The notes beneath the pieces were generated by a model. That model was not told the DNA's origin. It was given only the letters and a program-made list of their open reading frames with translations, and searched no databases. Of a stretch of DNA of 64,000 nucleotides, positions 18,622-26,988 are shown in pieces (the stretch's first letter is position 1; every line of letters begins with the position of its first letter). A program made the translations under genes and the position numbers. This DNA is from Aeromonas diversa CDC 2478-85 (GTDB taxonomy: Bacteria > Pseudomonadota > Gammaproteobacteria > Enterobacterales > Aeromonadaceae), in the NCBI RefSeq assembly GCF_000819805.1, contig NZ_CDCE01000021.1:62001-126000 (forward strand). Direction: 5' to 3'.

Positions 18622-19660
18622 CTTGTTCTATCCATGCCCAGTCCAGTGGTTGACCTGCCTGTTGGCTGGCGGTGACCCGCTTGCCGATCAGGCGGTCGTA
18701 GTCGGCCGGGGGGAGCCCCATGGCCGGGCGCACCGACTGAATATGGGCGGGAGTGAGGCGCTCGCCGGCGCCGATCGGCTTGATCAGATAGAGAGAGCGG
18801 CGAAACGCCCGGTTATCCCGTTCGCTCTCGGTAAGGGTGAAGCCGGCCTGGCCGAGGGCTGCGTGGGCGGTGTTGACGGCCGCTATCATCGCCTGCATCT
18901 CGGCCGGCTCCATGGAGAAGGCGCAATCCGGCCCCCCGTCGGCCCGAGCCTTGGTGAAGTGCTTCTCGATGAGGGTGGCACCCAGTGCCGTAGCCGCAAT
19001 GGCGGTGGCGCTGCCGAGGGTGTGATCCGAGAGTCCCACCTCGACCCCGAAGCGCTGGCGCAGCAGGGAGAGGGTGCGCAGGTTGTACTCGGCCGCCGGC
19101 GCCGGATAGCCGCTCACGCAGTGCAGCAGGGCGAGCTGGCCGCTGCCGTGGGTCAGGGCGGTGTCGACCGCGGCGGCGATCTCGGCCTCGTCGGCCATGC
19201 CGGTCGACATGATGAGCGGTTTGCCGGTCTGGGCGGCGTAGCGGATGAGGGGGAGGTCGACCAGCTCGAAGGAGGCGATCTTGTAGGCCGGGCAGTCAAG
19301 CGATTCGAGCAGGTCGACCGCACTGTGATCGAACGGGCTGCTAAAGACGGTGATGTCGAGCTCGCGACCGAGGGTGAACAGCTCGGCATGCCACTCCCAG
19401 GGGGTGTGGGCCCACTGATAGAGGTCATAGAGGCTGTGGCCATCCCACAGGCCGCCGTGGATCTGAAACTCGGGGCGATCGCTCTTAAGCGTGATGGTGT
19501 CGGGGCGGTAGGTCTGCAGCTTGACGGCGCTGGCGCCGCTCTCTTTGGCCAGGCGCATGATGGCCTTGGCCTGCTCCAGGTTGCCGTTATGGTTGGCCGA
19601 CAGTTCGGCAATCACGTAGGGCGGGTGGTCGGGGCCGATGGGGCGCCGGTCGATCAGCAT
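18614..19660 (-). CDS. pseI: Pseudaminic acid synthase PseI (NeuB family)
   Basis: PseI condenses 2,4-diacetamido-2,4,6-trideoxy-L-altrose with phosphoenolpyruvate to give pseudaminic acid. The 348 aa product shows the NeuB domain (YVIAELSANHNGNLEQAKAI; ALLHCVSGYPAP; EKHFTKARADGGPDCAFSM) and a C-terminal SAF/antifreeze-like domain (about 285-345, RRSLYLIKPIGAGERLT). Length matches PseI. In Aeromonas it is called neuB. The ribosome site GAGGAACC precedes ATG 19660. It follows pseG by 14 bases and overlaps the Maf-like gene. Confidence 0.92.
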   Translation of the reverse strand: MLIDRRPIGPDHPPYVIAELSANHNGNLEQAKAIMRLAKESGASAVKLQTYRPDTITLKSDRPEFQIHGGLWDGHSLYDLYQWAHTPWEWHAELFTLGRELDITVFSSPFDHSAVDLLESLDCPAYKIASFELVDLPLIRYAAQTGKPLIMSTGMADEAEIAAAVDTALTHGSGQLALLHCVSGYPAPAAEYNLRTLSLLRQRFGVEVGLSDHTLGSATAIAATALGATLIEKHFTKARADGGPDCAFSMEPAEMQAMIAAVNTAHAALGQAGFTLTESERDNRAFRRSLYLIKPIGAGERLTPAHIQSVRPAMGLPPADYDRLIGKRVTASQQAGQPLDWAWIEQDE

Positions 19661-19674
19661 AATGGTTCCTCGTG

Positions 19675-20907
19675 TCAGGCTTGGCCCAGATGCCAGTCGG
19701 CTCGCCAGGGGGCGGGCGCAGGGCAGGGGGGCGGCGTCTCAAGTGCCAGCTCTGGGTCGGGTAAAAAGGCGAGCAAGGCGTGTGCCAGCTCGCGCCACTG
19801 GGCGACGTCGAGGCGCTCGGGGGCATCGCAGTGAAGGCGGTTGCCGGTCAGGGTCAGGGGCACAGGGGGCTGACCGGGATTGCGCCAAGCCCAGTGCGCC
19901 CCCACCGGGTGCAGGCCGTAGTCTGCCGGTTGCAGCATGATGGCGCACAGGCGAGCCAGCCCGAGGCCGTCGACCAGAGCCTGGGCCCGTTGCCGGTAAC
20001 CCTCGGCATCGGCGTGCAGGCGGGTCAACGCCTCGTCGAGCAGACGCGGCTCGCGCAGTGCAGACAATGTAAGCCGCTCGGCGAGGCGATAGTGGGCAAT
20101 CACCTCGTCGTTGAACACCTGGTTGTCGACGATGGGCACCGCCAGGGTCGGCAACCCCAGGCAGGCTCGCTCCCAGGTCATGCCGCCGGCGGCGCCGATG
20201 GCCAGATCGTGCTCGGCCATCAGGACCGCCATCCGGTGCGACTCGCGCAGCAGGGTGATGTCGGGATGGGCCTGGCACCAGGCGGCTATCTCGTCCCAAT
20301 GGGGGTTGGCCCCGCCGGCGACCAGGGTCCAGCTCAGGCGCGTTATCCAGGGGGTGAGGGCCAGACTCTGCAAGGTGGTGAGACAGGCTCCCGCCGGATC
20401 GGCGCCGCCAAAGCAGATGAGGCCTCGCCGCCAGGGAGCTGCCCCCTGCCTGGCCAGGGCACGAAAGGCCGGACGCAGCAGGGCGAAGCGGGTGCCGAGC
20501 AGGAGCCGGCAGCCGGGGTTGAGCCAGGGGGCGTAGTCCGACTCCTGGCGCAGCGGCCCCTGATCGAGCAGCACGTCGGCCTGATGGGGGCGATCGGCGA
20601 GATCGTCGATGACCAGCAGCCGGCCACACAGAGGCGCGGCGCGGCGCTCCCAATCGGCGTCCAACCCATAGTGATCCACCACCAACCAGTCGGGGCGAAG
20701 CGCAGCCAGCGGCGCCAGATCGCCTGCGTTCCCCAGCGAGTGCAGTCGGTGTGGCGTCAGGCGGGGCGTGAGCGCCTCGGGCAGCTCGTGGCACAGGAAG
20801 TGGCACTCTGCCCCGGCCCGGCTCAGGGCGTCGGCCAGGGCGAGGCAGCGCATCAGGTGGCCAAGGCCGATGGCCGGGTTGGCGTCGAGGCGAAAGGCGA
20901 CGCGCAT
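19675..20907 (-). CDS. pseG: UDP-2,4-diacetamido-2,4,6-trideoxy-L-altropyranose hydrolase PseG
   Basis: PseG removes UDP from the fourth intermediate of the pseudaminic acid pathway. I start it at ATG 20907 (410 aa), which shares one base with the pseF stop (TGATG). The N-terminus RLDANPAIGLGHLMRCLALA carries the glycine loop and catalytic His typical of this MurG-like GT-B fold. GAAGGMTWERACLGLPTLAV is the nucleotide-binding part (about 230-250). The C-terminal 80 or so residues extend beyond the usual length (about 275-360) and may be an added domain. In Aeromonas the name is flmD. Confidence 0.9.
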   Translation of the reverse strand: MRVAFRLDANPAIGLGHLMRCLALADALSRAGAECHFLCHELPEALTPRLTPHRLHSLGNAGDLAPLAALRPDWLVVDHYGLDADWERRAAPLCGRLLVIDDLADRPHQADVLLDQGPLRQESDYAPWLNPGCRLLLGTRFALLRPAFRALARQGAAPWRRGLICFGGADPAGACLTTLQSLALTPWITRLSWTLVAGGANPHWDEIAAWCQAHPDITLLRESHRMAVLMAEHDLAIGAAGGMTWERACLGLPTLAVPIVDNQVFNDEVIAHYRLAERLTLSALREPRLLDEALTRLHADAEGYRQRAQALVDGLGLARLCAIMLQPADYGLHPVGAHWAWRNPGQPPVPLTLTGNRLHCDAPERLDVAQWRELAHALLAFLPDPELALETPPPCPAPAPWRADWHLGQA

Positions 20908-21587
20908 CAAGGGGCCCCGTGCAGGGCGCGGTAAAGGAGTTCGGCCAGGTGCCAATCCTCTTCGGTGTCGATGTCGACCACCCGCCAGCGGGGCAGCGGG
21001 TGCCCGGCGCTTTGGGTGTGGCCATGGAGCCAGGCTTCCCGCGTGGCCCAGTAGAACTGGCCTGCATCTTGATAGGCCTTCTCCAGATCCTGGGAGCGCT
21101 TGGCCATCATCTCGGGCCAGAAGGGGGTGACGTGGCCACGCGCGTCCATGCGTACGGCGCGCTGGATGGGAAAGGCAAATTCCGCCACCGAATAAACGAA
21201 GGGGACGTCCCCTTCCGTCAACTTCTGATAGGCCGCACTCAGGTCGGCTGCCTCGATCAGGGGGACGGTGGCGTAGATGCAGCAGTAGTGATCGCTTGTG
21301 ATACCGAGCGCCTGCAGCCGCGCGATGGTGTCGATGACGACGGGGGTGGTGCCGGTGTGATCGTCGGCCAGCGCCGGTGGGCGCAAGAATGGCACCTCGG
21401 CCCCGAGGGCACGGGCGCACGCGGCGATCTCTTCGTCATCGGTTGAGACCACTATGTGGGTGAAGCAGCCGCTCTGACGGGCCGCCTTGATGGCGTAGGC
21501 CAGCATGGGCTTGCCACAGAAGGGCCGGATGTTCTTGCGCGGTATCCGTTTGCTGCCGCCACGGGCGGGAATGATGGCGATGGCCAC
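20907..21587 (-). CDS. pseF: Pseudaminic acid cytidylyltransferase PseF
   Basis: PseF activates pseudaminic acid with CTP to CMP-Pse, the donor used by Maf1. I choose GTG 21587 (226 aa, MAIAIIPARGGSKRIPRKNI), because GGAGAAAG lies 4 bases upstream; longer in-frame starts do not add family sequence. The nucleotide-binding motif is at residues 4-17, and the CMP-NeuAc synthetase-like YCCIYATVPLIEAADL near 95-110. It is first in the leftward pse operon and shares a short promoter region with the divergent pseH. In Aeromonas it is called neuA. Confidence 0.9.
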   Translation of the reverse strand: MAIAIIPARGGSKRIPRKNIRPFCGKPMLAYAIKAARQSGCFTHIVVSTDDEEIAACARALGAEVPFLRPPALADDHTGTTPVVIDTIARLQALGITSDHYCCIYATVPLIEAADLSAAYQKLTEGDVPFVYSVAEFAFPIQRAVRMDARGHVTPFWPEMMAKRSQDLEKAYQDAGQFYWATREAWLHGHTQSAGHPLPRWRVVDIDTEEDWHLAELLYRALHGAP

Positions 21588-21673
21588 GAAACTTTCTCCT
21601 TTACCGGCCGATACAGGGGGATGATAGCGCAAACCAGTGCCGTAACGCTTGGGAATAAATTGCGGTAAATAAA

Positions 21674-21702
21674 TTGAACCCATTGAATTGTATCGGGATA
21701 AT
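21674..21702 (+). promoter_or_regulatory. Sigma-70 type promoter for pseH operon
   Basis: TTGAAC (21674-21679), a 17-base spacer and GATAAT (21697-21702) lie 26 bases upstream of the pseH start. This is a strong match to the housekeeping promoter and would drive pseH-ACP-FabG-ligase-luxE-luxC. Confidence 0.7.
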
Positions 21703-21728
21703 CGGTGAAAACTGCAAGTTAGGTAGAG

Positions 21729-22271
21729 ATGATGACGAACGATTTTCGCTGGGCGCGTTATGGGGTGACCCTGACGCCGCTTCGTCAGGAAGAGATCGAA
21801 ATGGTGCGGGGCTGGCGCAATGATCCCAAGATCGCCTCGCTCATGCTGGATCAACGCCATATCACAGCCGAGATGCAGCAGGCTTGGTTTGAACGATTGC
21901 AGGCTTCACGGCGCGATGCTTACTATCTCTGCTGGTTTAAGGATAAGCCGATAGGGGTTGCCTCCTTGACGTGCATCGACAAGGACGAGGGCAGCTGCGA
22001 ACCCGGCATGTATATCTATGCCGATGAATACCGCAGTAACCTGGTGCCCTTCTGTGTGGCCTTTGCTCTCAACGAGCTCGCCTTCGAGCATTTTGGGCTC
22101 GCTCGCCTGTTGGGCAAGATCTTTGACGACAACACGGCTTCGGTGCGTTTCCATCAGGCTTCTGGGTATGTTCGCTATGCCACAGGAGAGCAGGGAATTG
22201 GCCTCTATCAGCTTGAGCATGACGCCTACCTGACGGCTCGTGCACAGATCACTCGTTTTATAAGGTATTGA
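21729..22271 (+). CDS. pseH: Pse precursor N-acetyltransferase PseH (GNAT family)
   Basis: PseH N-acetylates UDP-4-amino-4,6-dideoxy-L-AltNAc in the pseudaminic acid pathway. The 180 aa product is a GNAT protein: VTLTPLRQEEIEMVRGWRND at the N-terminus, SCEPGMYIYADEYRSNLVPF in the middle and RLLGKIFDDNTASVRFHQASGY near the C-terminus (acetyl-CoA binding). Together with PseB, C, F, G and I it completes the six-step pathway in this window. ATG 21729 or 21732 may be used; TAGGTAGAG precedes both. The acyl donor could be an acyl-ACP instead of acetyl-CoA, given the ACP gene next door. Confidence 0.85.
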   Translation: MMTNDFRWARYGVTLTPLRQEEIEMVRGWRNDPKIASLMLDQRHITAEMQQAWFERLQASRRDAYYLCWFKDKPIGVASLTCIDKDEGSCEPGMYIYADEYRSNLVPFCVAFALNELAFEHFGLARLLGKIFDDNTASVRFHQASGYVRYATGEQGIGLYQLEHDAYLTARAQITRFIRY

Positions 22272-22273
22272 AC

Positions 22274-22501
22274 ATGAAGCTGGAAACTCTCTTTGCACAG
22301 GCGCTCGGCATTGCTGAGGAGCAGGTTCGAGAAGATCTTACCTATCAATCTATTCCCCAATGGGACTCAGTTGCCCATATGGGCCTCATCGCCCAGCTGG
22401 AAGACGCCTACGGCATCCTGCTCGATACCGATGACATCATCGATATGAGCTCGGTAGCCAAGGCGCGCGAGATCCTGGCCAAGTACGACGTGGCGGCCTA
22501 A
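22274..22501 (+). CDS. Acyl carrier protein (second)
   Basis: Stand-alone ACP of 75 aa with the phosphopantetheine Ser in IPQWDSVAHMGLIAQLEDAY. I start it at ATG 22274, right after the pseH stop; the frame is open back to a TTG at 22268. Its stop shares a base with the FabG-like start (TAATG). It would carry the substrate of the reductase, ligase, LuxE and LuxC encoded next. Confidence 0.85.
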   Translation: MKLETLFAQALGIAEEQVREDLTYQSIPQWDSVAHMGLIAQLEDAYGILLDTDDIIDMSSVAKAREILAKYDVAA

Positions 22502-23232
22502 TGGGCGCCTTACTGCTTGGCAAGCGAGTCTTGATTACCGGGGCGACCCGAGGAATTGGATTGGCGACCGCCCGCCGCTTTGCTGCCGAAGGGGCAACGC
22601 TCTACCTCAATGGACGTGATGAAGGGATCCTTGGCGAGATCTGCGAGCAGCTTGGGGCCACGCCTATCTGTTTTGATGTGAGCGATGCCCAGTCGGTCAA
22701 GTCCGGGTTTCAGCAACTTTTCAAGTTGACCCGAGAGCTGGACGTGTTGGTCAACAATGCCGGAATTCTCGATGATGCCTTGCTGGGCATGGTCAGTCAG
22801 GGCCAGATAGATCGCACCTTTTCTGCCAACACCTACAGCGTGCTCTATTGCAGCCAGTATGCTGCGCGGCTGATGCAGCGTGCCGGGCGGGGCAGCATTA
22901 TCAATCTTTCGTCCATCATCGGCCGGGTCGGAAACAGCGGGCAAGCGGTCTACGGCGGTAGCAAGGCGGCGGTGATCGGCATCACGCACTCTCTGGCCAA
23001 GGAGTTGGCAGGCAGCGGTGTGCGGGTCAATGCCATCGCCCCCGGCTTTATCGACACCGACATGGCGCGCTCGCTCCCCCCCGAGAAGTTCGCCGAGCGG
23101 CTCGCCAGCATCCCCATGGGGCGTATCGGCACCCCCGACGAGGTGGCTGGGGTCGCCCTGTTCCTCGCCTCCGACCTGGCCAATTACGTGACCGGCCAGG
23201 TGATCGGGGTGGATGGGGGAATGGTGATCTGA
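22501..23232 (+). CDS. FabG-like 3-oxoacyl-ACP reductase (SDR)
   Basis: Short-chain dehydrogenase of 243 aa, close in form to FabG, which reduces 3-oxoacyl-ACP with NADPH. The Rossmann motif is in VLITGATRGIGLATARRF (about 10-27), NNAG at about 84, and the catalytic Ser and YxxxK in NLSSIIGRVGNSGQAVYGGSKAAVIG cut here to SGQAVYGGSKAA (about 148-159). The C-terminus VTGQVIGVDGGM is typical of FabG. With the adjacent ACP this points to acyl-chain or hydroxyacyl synthesis for glycan modification rather than bulk fatty acid synthesis. Confidence 0.85.
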   Translation: MGALLLGKRVLITGATRGIGLATARRFAAEGATLYLNGRDEGILGEICEQLGATPICFDVSDAQSVKSGFQQLFKLTRELDVLVNNAGILDDALLGMVSQGQIDRTFSANTYSVLYCSQYAARLMQRAGRGSIINLSSIIGRVGNSGQAVYGGSKAAVIGITHSLAKELAGSGVRVNAIAPGFIDTDMARSLPPEKFAERLASIPMGRIGTPDEVAGVALFLASDLANYVTGQVIGVDGGMVI

Positions 23233-24575
23233 TGGCTGCCCTGCTCGCCCATCTCTACCCCGGCAACCCGGCCCCCGCCTGGTGGGACCCGGCGCTCGGC
23301 TGGCTCAGTTACGGCGATCTGGCCGAGCGGGTGGCCGCCCTGGCTGCCAACTACCCGGCCGGGCGTCAGCTGGTCTATCTGCCCTTTGCCACTTCAACCC
23401 GCCATTTGCTGCACTACCTGCTCGCCCTGCGCGACGGCCACGCCATCATGTTGGCCGATCCGGCCCAGGAGACGGCGCCCCTGTGCCAGCGCTTTGGCGT
23501 GAGCGTGCAGGTGACCGAGGAGGGGGAGTGCCGGCGCCTTCGCGCCGCGCCGACCCTCCACCCCGAGCTGGCGGTGCTGCTGCCCACCTCGGGCAGCACG
23601 GGGGGGAGCAAGTGGGTGCGACTGTCACGGGCGAGCCTCGAGGCCAACGCCGAGGCCATCTGTGCCTACCTCGCCATCGACGGGGGCGAGCGGGCCATTA
23701 CCAGCCTGCCGCTCTTCTATTCGTTTGGCATGTCGGTGCTCAACAGCCACCTGCTCGCCGGCGCCTCGCTAGTGCAGTGCGAGGCAAGCCCGCTTGAGCG
23801 CGGCTTCTGGGAGCGGGTCGATGCCCTCCAGGTCACCAGCGTGGCCGGGGTGCCCTTCACCTACCAGATGCTCTCGCGCCTTCGCTTCGACTGGTCGCGC
23901 CACCCCAGCCTCACCACCCTGACCCAGGCGGGGGGCCGGCTCGAGCCGGCCCTGGCCGAGCGCTTCGCCCGCGAGGCGTTAAGCCTTGGGCGGCGCTTCT
24001 TCGTCATGTATGGCCAGACCGAGGCGGGGCCGCGCATCGCCTGGCTTGGCCACGAGGAGGTGCTGGAGGCCCCCGGCGCCATCGGCCGTGCCATTCCGGG
24101 GGGACATCTCTTCTTGCGCCCCGAGCCTGGCCTGGCGGACGGGGAGGGGGAGCTCCTCGTCGAGGGGCCGAGCGTCATGCTGGGTTATGCCACCGAGGCG
24201 ACGGATCTGGCGCGCGGGCGCGAGACCTGGCAGCTTGCCACCGGCGATCTGGCCCGCTGTGACGAGGCGGGGCGTTTCTACCTCACCGGTCGCTTGAGCC
24301 GCTTCTTGAAGCTCTATGGCAAGCGGGTGAGCCTGGCCGAGGTAGAGGCCTGGCTGCACACCCAGGGGGTGCAGGGGGCGGCCACCGGCCGCGACGATCG
24401 GCTGCTGGTGGCTCTGGAGGGGGAGGGCGATGTCGAGGCCCTGCAGTTGGCGCTCGCTCACTGGCTCAAGGTGACGCCGGCCAGCGTGCGGGTGCAGGCG
24501 GTGGCTGCCTTGCCACGGCGCAGCAACCTCAAGATTGACTATCCGGCCCTGCTGGCCCTGTTGGAGCACCCATGA
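23232..24575 (+). CDS. AMP-dependent acyl-CoA/acyl-ACP ligase
   Basis: Adenylate-forming ligase of 447 aa. The A3 loop is AVLLPTSGSTGGSKWVRLS (about 114-132), A5 is FVMYGQTEAGPRI (about 257-269), A7 ATGDLARCDEAGRFYLTGR (about 336-354), and the C-terminal catalytic Lys is in RRSNLKIDYPAL. It is shorter than most family members, with a reduced N-terminal part. It may activate a short acid and load it on the ACP at 22274. It overlaps both neighbours by one to four bases. Confidence 0.82.
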   Translation: MAALLAHLYPGNPAPAWWDPALGWLSYGDLAERVAALAANYPAGRQLVYLPFATSTRHLLHYLLALRDGHAIMLADPAQETAPLCQRFGVSVQVTEEGECRRLRAAPTLHPELAVLLPTSGSTGGSKWVRLSRASLEANAEAICAYLAIDGGERAITSLPLFYSFGMSVLNSHLLAGASLVQCEASPLERGFWERVDALQVTSVAGVPFTYQMLSRLRFDWSRHPSLTTLTQAGGRLEPALAERFAREALSLGRRFFVMYGQTEAGPRIAWLGHEEVLEAPGAIGRAIPGGHLFLRPEPGLADGEGELLVEGPSVMLGYATEATDLARGRETWQLATGDLARCDEAGRFYLTGRLSRFLKLYGKRVSLAEVEAWLHTQGVQGAATGRDDRLLVALEGEGDVEALQLALAHWLKVTPASVRVQAVAALPRRSNLKIDYPALLALLEHP

Positions 24576-25627
24576 ACGAGCTGCTGAGCGCTCCCGTATT
24601 CGGCCTGCCCCAGGCCGACAAAGCGGCCCTGTTGCTCGGGCGCCTCAATGCCCTCACTGCCCGGCACAGGGCGGCCTGCGCCCCTTACGACAACATCCTC
24701 TCGGCCTATGGCTGGGGGGAAGCCGGAGATGACGAGAGTCTGCCCTATCTGGCGGCGCGCCTCTTTAAACTGGCGCGTTGGCAGAGTGTGCCGGACCAAG
24801 AGGTGTTCAAGGTGCTCACCTCCTCGGGCACCACGGGGGCCCCCTCGCAGATCGTGCTGGATCGGGAAACTGCCGCCTTGCAGAGCAAGGTGCTGGTGAA
24901 GATCCTGCAAGAGTTTGTCGGCAAGCAGCGCCTGCCCATGCTGCTGGTGGAGCAGCCGGCTCTCATTCAGAGCCGAGCGGGCTTCTCGGCCCGTGGCGCC
25001 GGTGCCCTGGGGCTGTCGTTTCTCGGGCGCGATCACACCTATGCCCTCGATGAGCAGATGCGACCCAACTGGTCGGCCATCGAGGGGTTTTGTGAAAAAT
25101 ATGCCGGCCAGCCGGTGTTGCTGTTTGGCTTCACCTTCATGGTGTGGCAGTGCCTGCTTGAGCCGCTGCGTGAGCGGGGGCTCACACTGCCCCTTGAGCA
25201 GGGCGTGCTGTTTCACAGCGGAGGCTGGAAGAAGCTGACCCACCTGGCGGTGGACAACGCCGCCTTCAAGGGGCGCTGCCGCGAGCGGCTGGGGCTGTCA
25301 CGGGTGCACAACTTCTACGGCATGGTCGAGCAGGTGGGTTCAGTGTTTGTCGAGTGTGAGGCGGGCCACCTGCACGCCCCTGTGTTTGCCGATCTGCTGG
25401 TGCGCGATCCTCTGACTCACGCGCCGCTGCCGATGGGGCAGGCGGGGCTGCTGCAGGTGCTTTCGGCGATCCCGCAAAGCTATCCGGGTCACTCCCTGCT
25501 GACCGAGGACATGGGGCGACTGCTGGGCCGTGATGACTGTCCATGCGGTCGCAAGGGGCACTATTTCGAGGTTTTGGGGCGCCAGCGTGGCGCCGAGGTA
25601 CGGGGATGCAGCGACACCTTCTCATAG
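24572..25627 (+). CDS. LuxE-like acyl-protein synthetase
   Basis: LuxE adenylates a fatty acid and passes the acyl group to its own Cys and then to LuxC. The 351 aa product shows FKVLTSSGTTGAPSQIVLDR (about 85-104) and the C-terminal DDCPCGRKGHYFEVLGR with the conserved Cys-x-Cys of this family. It starts in an ATGA overlap with the ligase and overlaps luxC by 22 bases. There are no luxAB genes here, so the pair is not for light production but for making an acyl or aldehyde group in the glycan pathway, as also seen in other Aeromonas flagellar islands. Confidence 0.85.
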   Translation: MNELLSAPVFGLPQADKAALLLGRLNALTARHRAACAPYDNILSAYGWGEAGDDESLPYLAARLFKLARWQSVPDQEVFKVLTSSGTTGAPSQIVLDRETAALQSKVLVKILQEFVGKQRLPMLLVEQPALIQSRAGFSARGAGALGLSFLGRDHTYALDEQMRPNWSAIEGFCEKYAGQPVLLFGFTFMVWQCLLEPLRERGLTLPLEQGVLFHSGGWKKLTHLAVDNAAFKGRCRERLGLSRVHNFYGMVEQVGSVFVECEAGHLHAPVFADLLVRDPLTHAPLPMGQAGLLQVLSAIPQSYPGHSLLTEDMGRLLGRDDCPCGRKGHYFEVLGRQRGAEVRGCSDTFS

Positions 25628-26805
25628 ACGGCCAGACCGACGCGGCGGTGGGGGACGACTGGACCCAGGCCCCCGAGGTCACCATGGCACTGCCAGAGAG
25701 CAGTTGGGTGGCGTTTGAGCCTGTGCCACTCCCTTGTGCCGCACCCGTTATTATCTCGTTTCTGGCCGCGCTCTCGGCGCGTCTACAACAGGTCGGGCGC
25801 GATTGGCCCGATCTGGCGGCCTTCGGCTTCTGGCTACGCGAACGCAATCAGGCCTCACAGGTTGCCCGCATGGCTGGCCGCGCACCACTCGGGGTGGTGT
25901 TTCACCTGGTGCCTTCCAACGTGCCGACCGTGGCGTTCTATTCCTGGCTGATGGCGTTGCTCGCGGGCAACGCCAGCGTGGTGCGTCTCTCTTCACGGCA
26001 GGACCCCGAGCAAGAAGCCATGCTCCGGATCCTCGCCGAGCTGTTTGCCGAACCCGGTTGGCAAGCGATCGCCCAGCGTACCCGCTTTATCCGCTACGGT
26101 CATGATGAGACCATCACCGGGTGGCTGAGCGCGCGCTGCGCCCTTCGCATTATCTGGGGGGGCGATGAGACCATACGCGCCGTGCGAGCCATCCCCCTTG
26201 CGCCTCACGCCCAGGAAGTGGTGTTTCCGGATCGCCGTTCGCTGGCGCTTATCGACAGCCACTGGCTGGCCGGGCTGGACGAGCACGGCTGGAAGCGCGC
26301 CGTGCGGGGGCTACGGCTCGATTGCACCCGCTTTAACCAGTTCGCCTGTGCCTCACCTACCACCCTGGTGTGGTTGGGGAGTCCGCCGCCTGCGGTGCGC
26401 CAGCGTCTGCTTGAGGAGACGTTTGCTCCCTTTGCCGACGATCCGCGGCTGACCATGGAGCGGCTGGTGCAGTGTCAGATGAATGTCGCCGGTGGTGGTA
26501 CTGATGCGCTGACCAGGTTGGCAGGCGTCACCGTCTTGACGCAGTCGACGCCCTCTGCGTTGCAACACATCGGAGGAGGTACAGTTGCCGAGTGGGTGGC
26601 CGATAACTGGGAAGCGGTGCAGACGCAGCCCTGGTCGATGCAGACCTGCGTCTACCTAGGCGAATCCTTGTCGACGGCGCGCGAGCGCCTGGGGGCAGCT
26701 CGAGGGCGCATCGACCGGGTGGTGGCGCCGGGGCAGGCCTTGGCATTTGACTGGTTCTGGGATGGCATCGAGCTGCCGATGGTCTGCAGTCGGGCTGTTC
26801 GTTAG
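25606..26805 (+). CDS. LuxC-like acyl reductase
   Basis: LuxC is an acyl-CoA/acyl-protein reductase of the aldehyde dehydrogenase superfamily that yields an aldehyde. I choose ATG 25606 (399 aa, MQRHLLIDGQTDAAVGDDW), inside the luxE end; the frame is open further upstream. Family blocks are LGVVFHLVPSNVPTVAFYSW (about 95-114), the Arg-rich CALRIIWGGDETI (about 179) and NQFACASPTTLVWLG (about 243-257) with a candidate active Cys. It closes the rightward operon begun by pseH. Confidence 0.85.
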   Translation: MQRHLLIDGQTDAAVGDDWTQAPEVTMALPESSWVAFEPVPLPCAAPVIISFLAALSARLQQVGRDWPDLAAFGFWLRERNQASQVARMAGRAPLGVVFHLVPSNVPTVAFYSWLMALLAGNASVVRLSSRQDPEQEAMLRILAELFAEPGWQAIAQRTRFIRYGHDETITGWLSARCALRIIWGGDETIRAVRAIPLAPHAQEVVFPDRRSLALIDSHWLAGLDEHGWKRAVRGLRLDCTRFNQFACASPTTLVWLGSPPPAVRQRLLEETFAPFADDPRLTMERLVQCQMNVAGGGTDALTRLAGVTVLTQSTPSALQHIGGGTVAEWVADNWEAVQTQPWSMQTCVYLGESLSTARERLGAARGRIDRVVAPGQALAFDWFWDGIELPMVCSRAVR

Positions 26806-26864
26806 ATATCCAATATTGGGTGCCCATCACATAACTACAGCCAGATCAAAGAATTACGTTGGTC

Positions 26865-26880
26865 TGGCACGCCTCTTGCC
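26865..26880 (+). promoter_or_regulatory. Sigma-54 type promoter before the glycosyltransferase operon
   Basis: TGGCAC (26865-26870), five bases, then TTGC (26876-26879): an exact match to the sigma-54 core TGGCAC-N5-TTGC with the GG and GC 10 bases apart. Transcription would start near 26891, about 95 bases before the likely GT start. Polar flagellar genes of Aeromonas are partly sigma-54 dependent, so this would tie glycan genes to the flagellar cascade. Confidence 0.65.
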
Positions 26881-26988
26881 TTAAAACAATCATACAAGGG
26901 GAGAAGGGTTGACAGGGACCGTGCGGTAGCCTTGCCAAAAATTACCCTCTCCCTCTCCTTTCTGTCTGTTTTTCCCGCGGATATGCCT

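Noticed and set aside
18623..19834. Long open frame on the + strand opposite pseI
   Set aside because: It lies antisense to clearly conserved PseI codons. Long antisense frames are common in GC-rich DNA.
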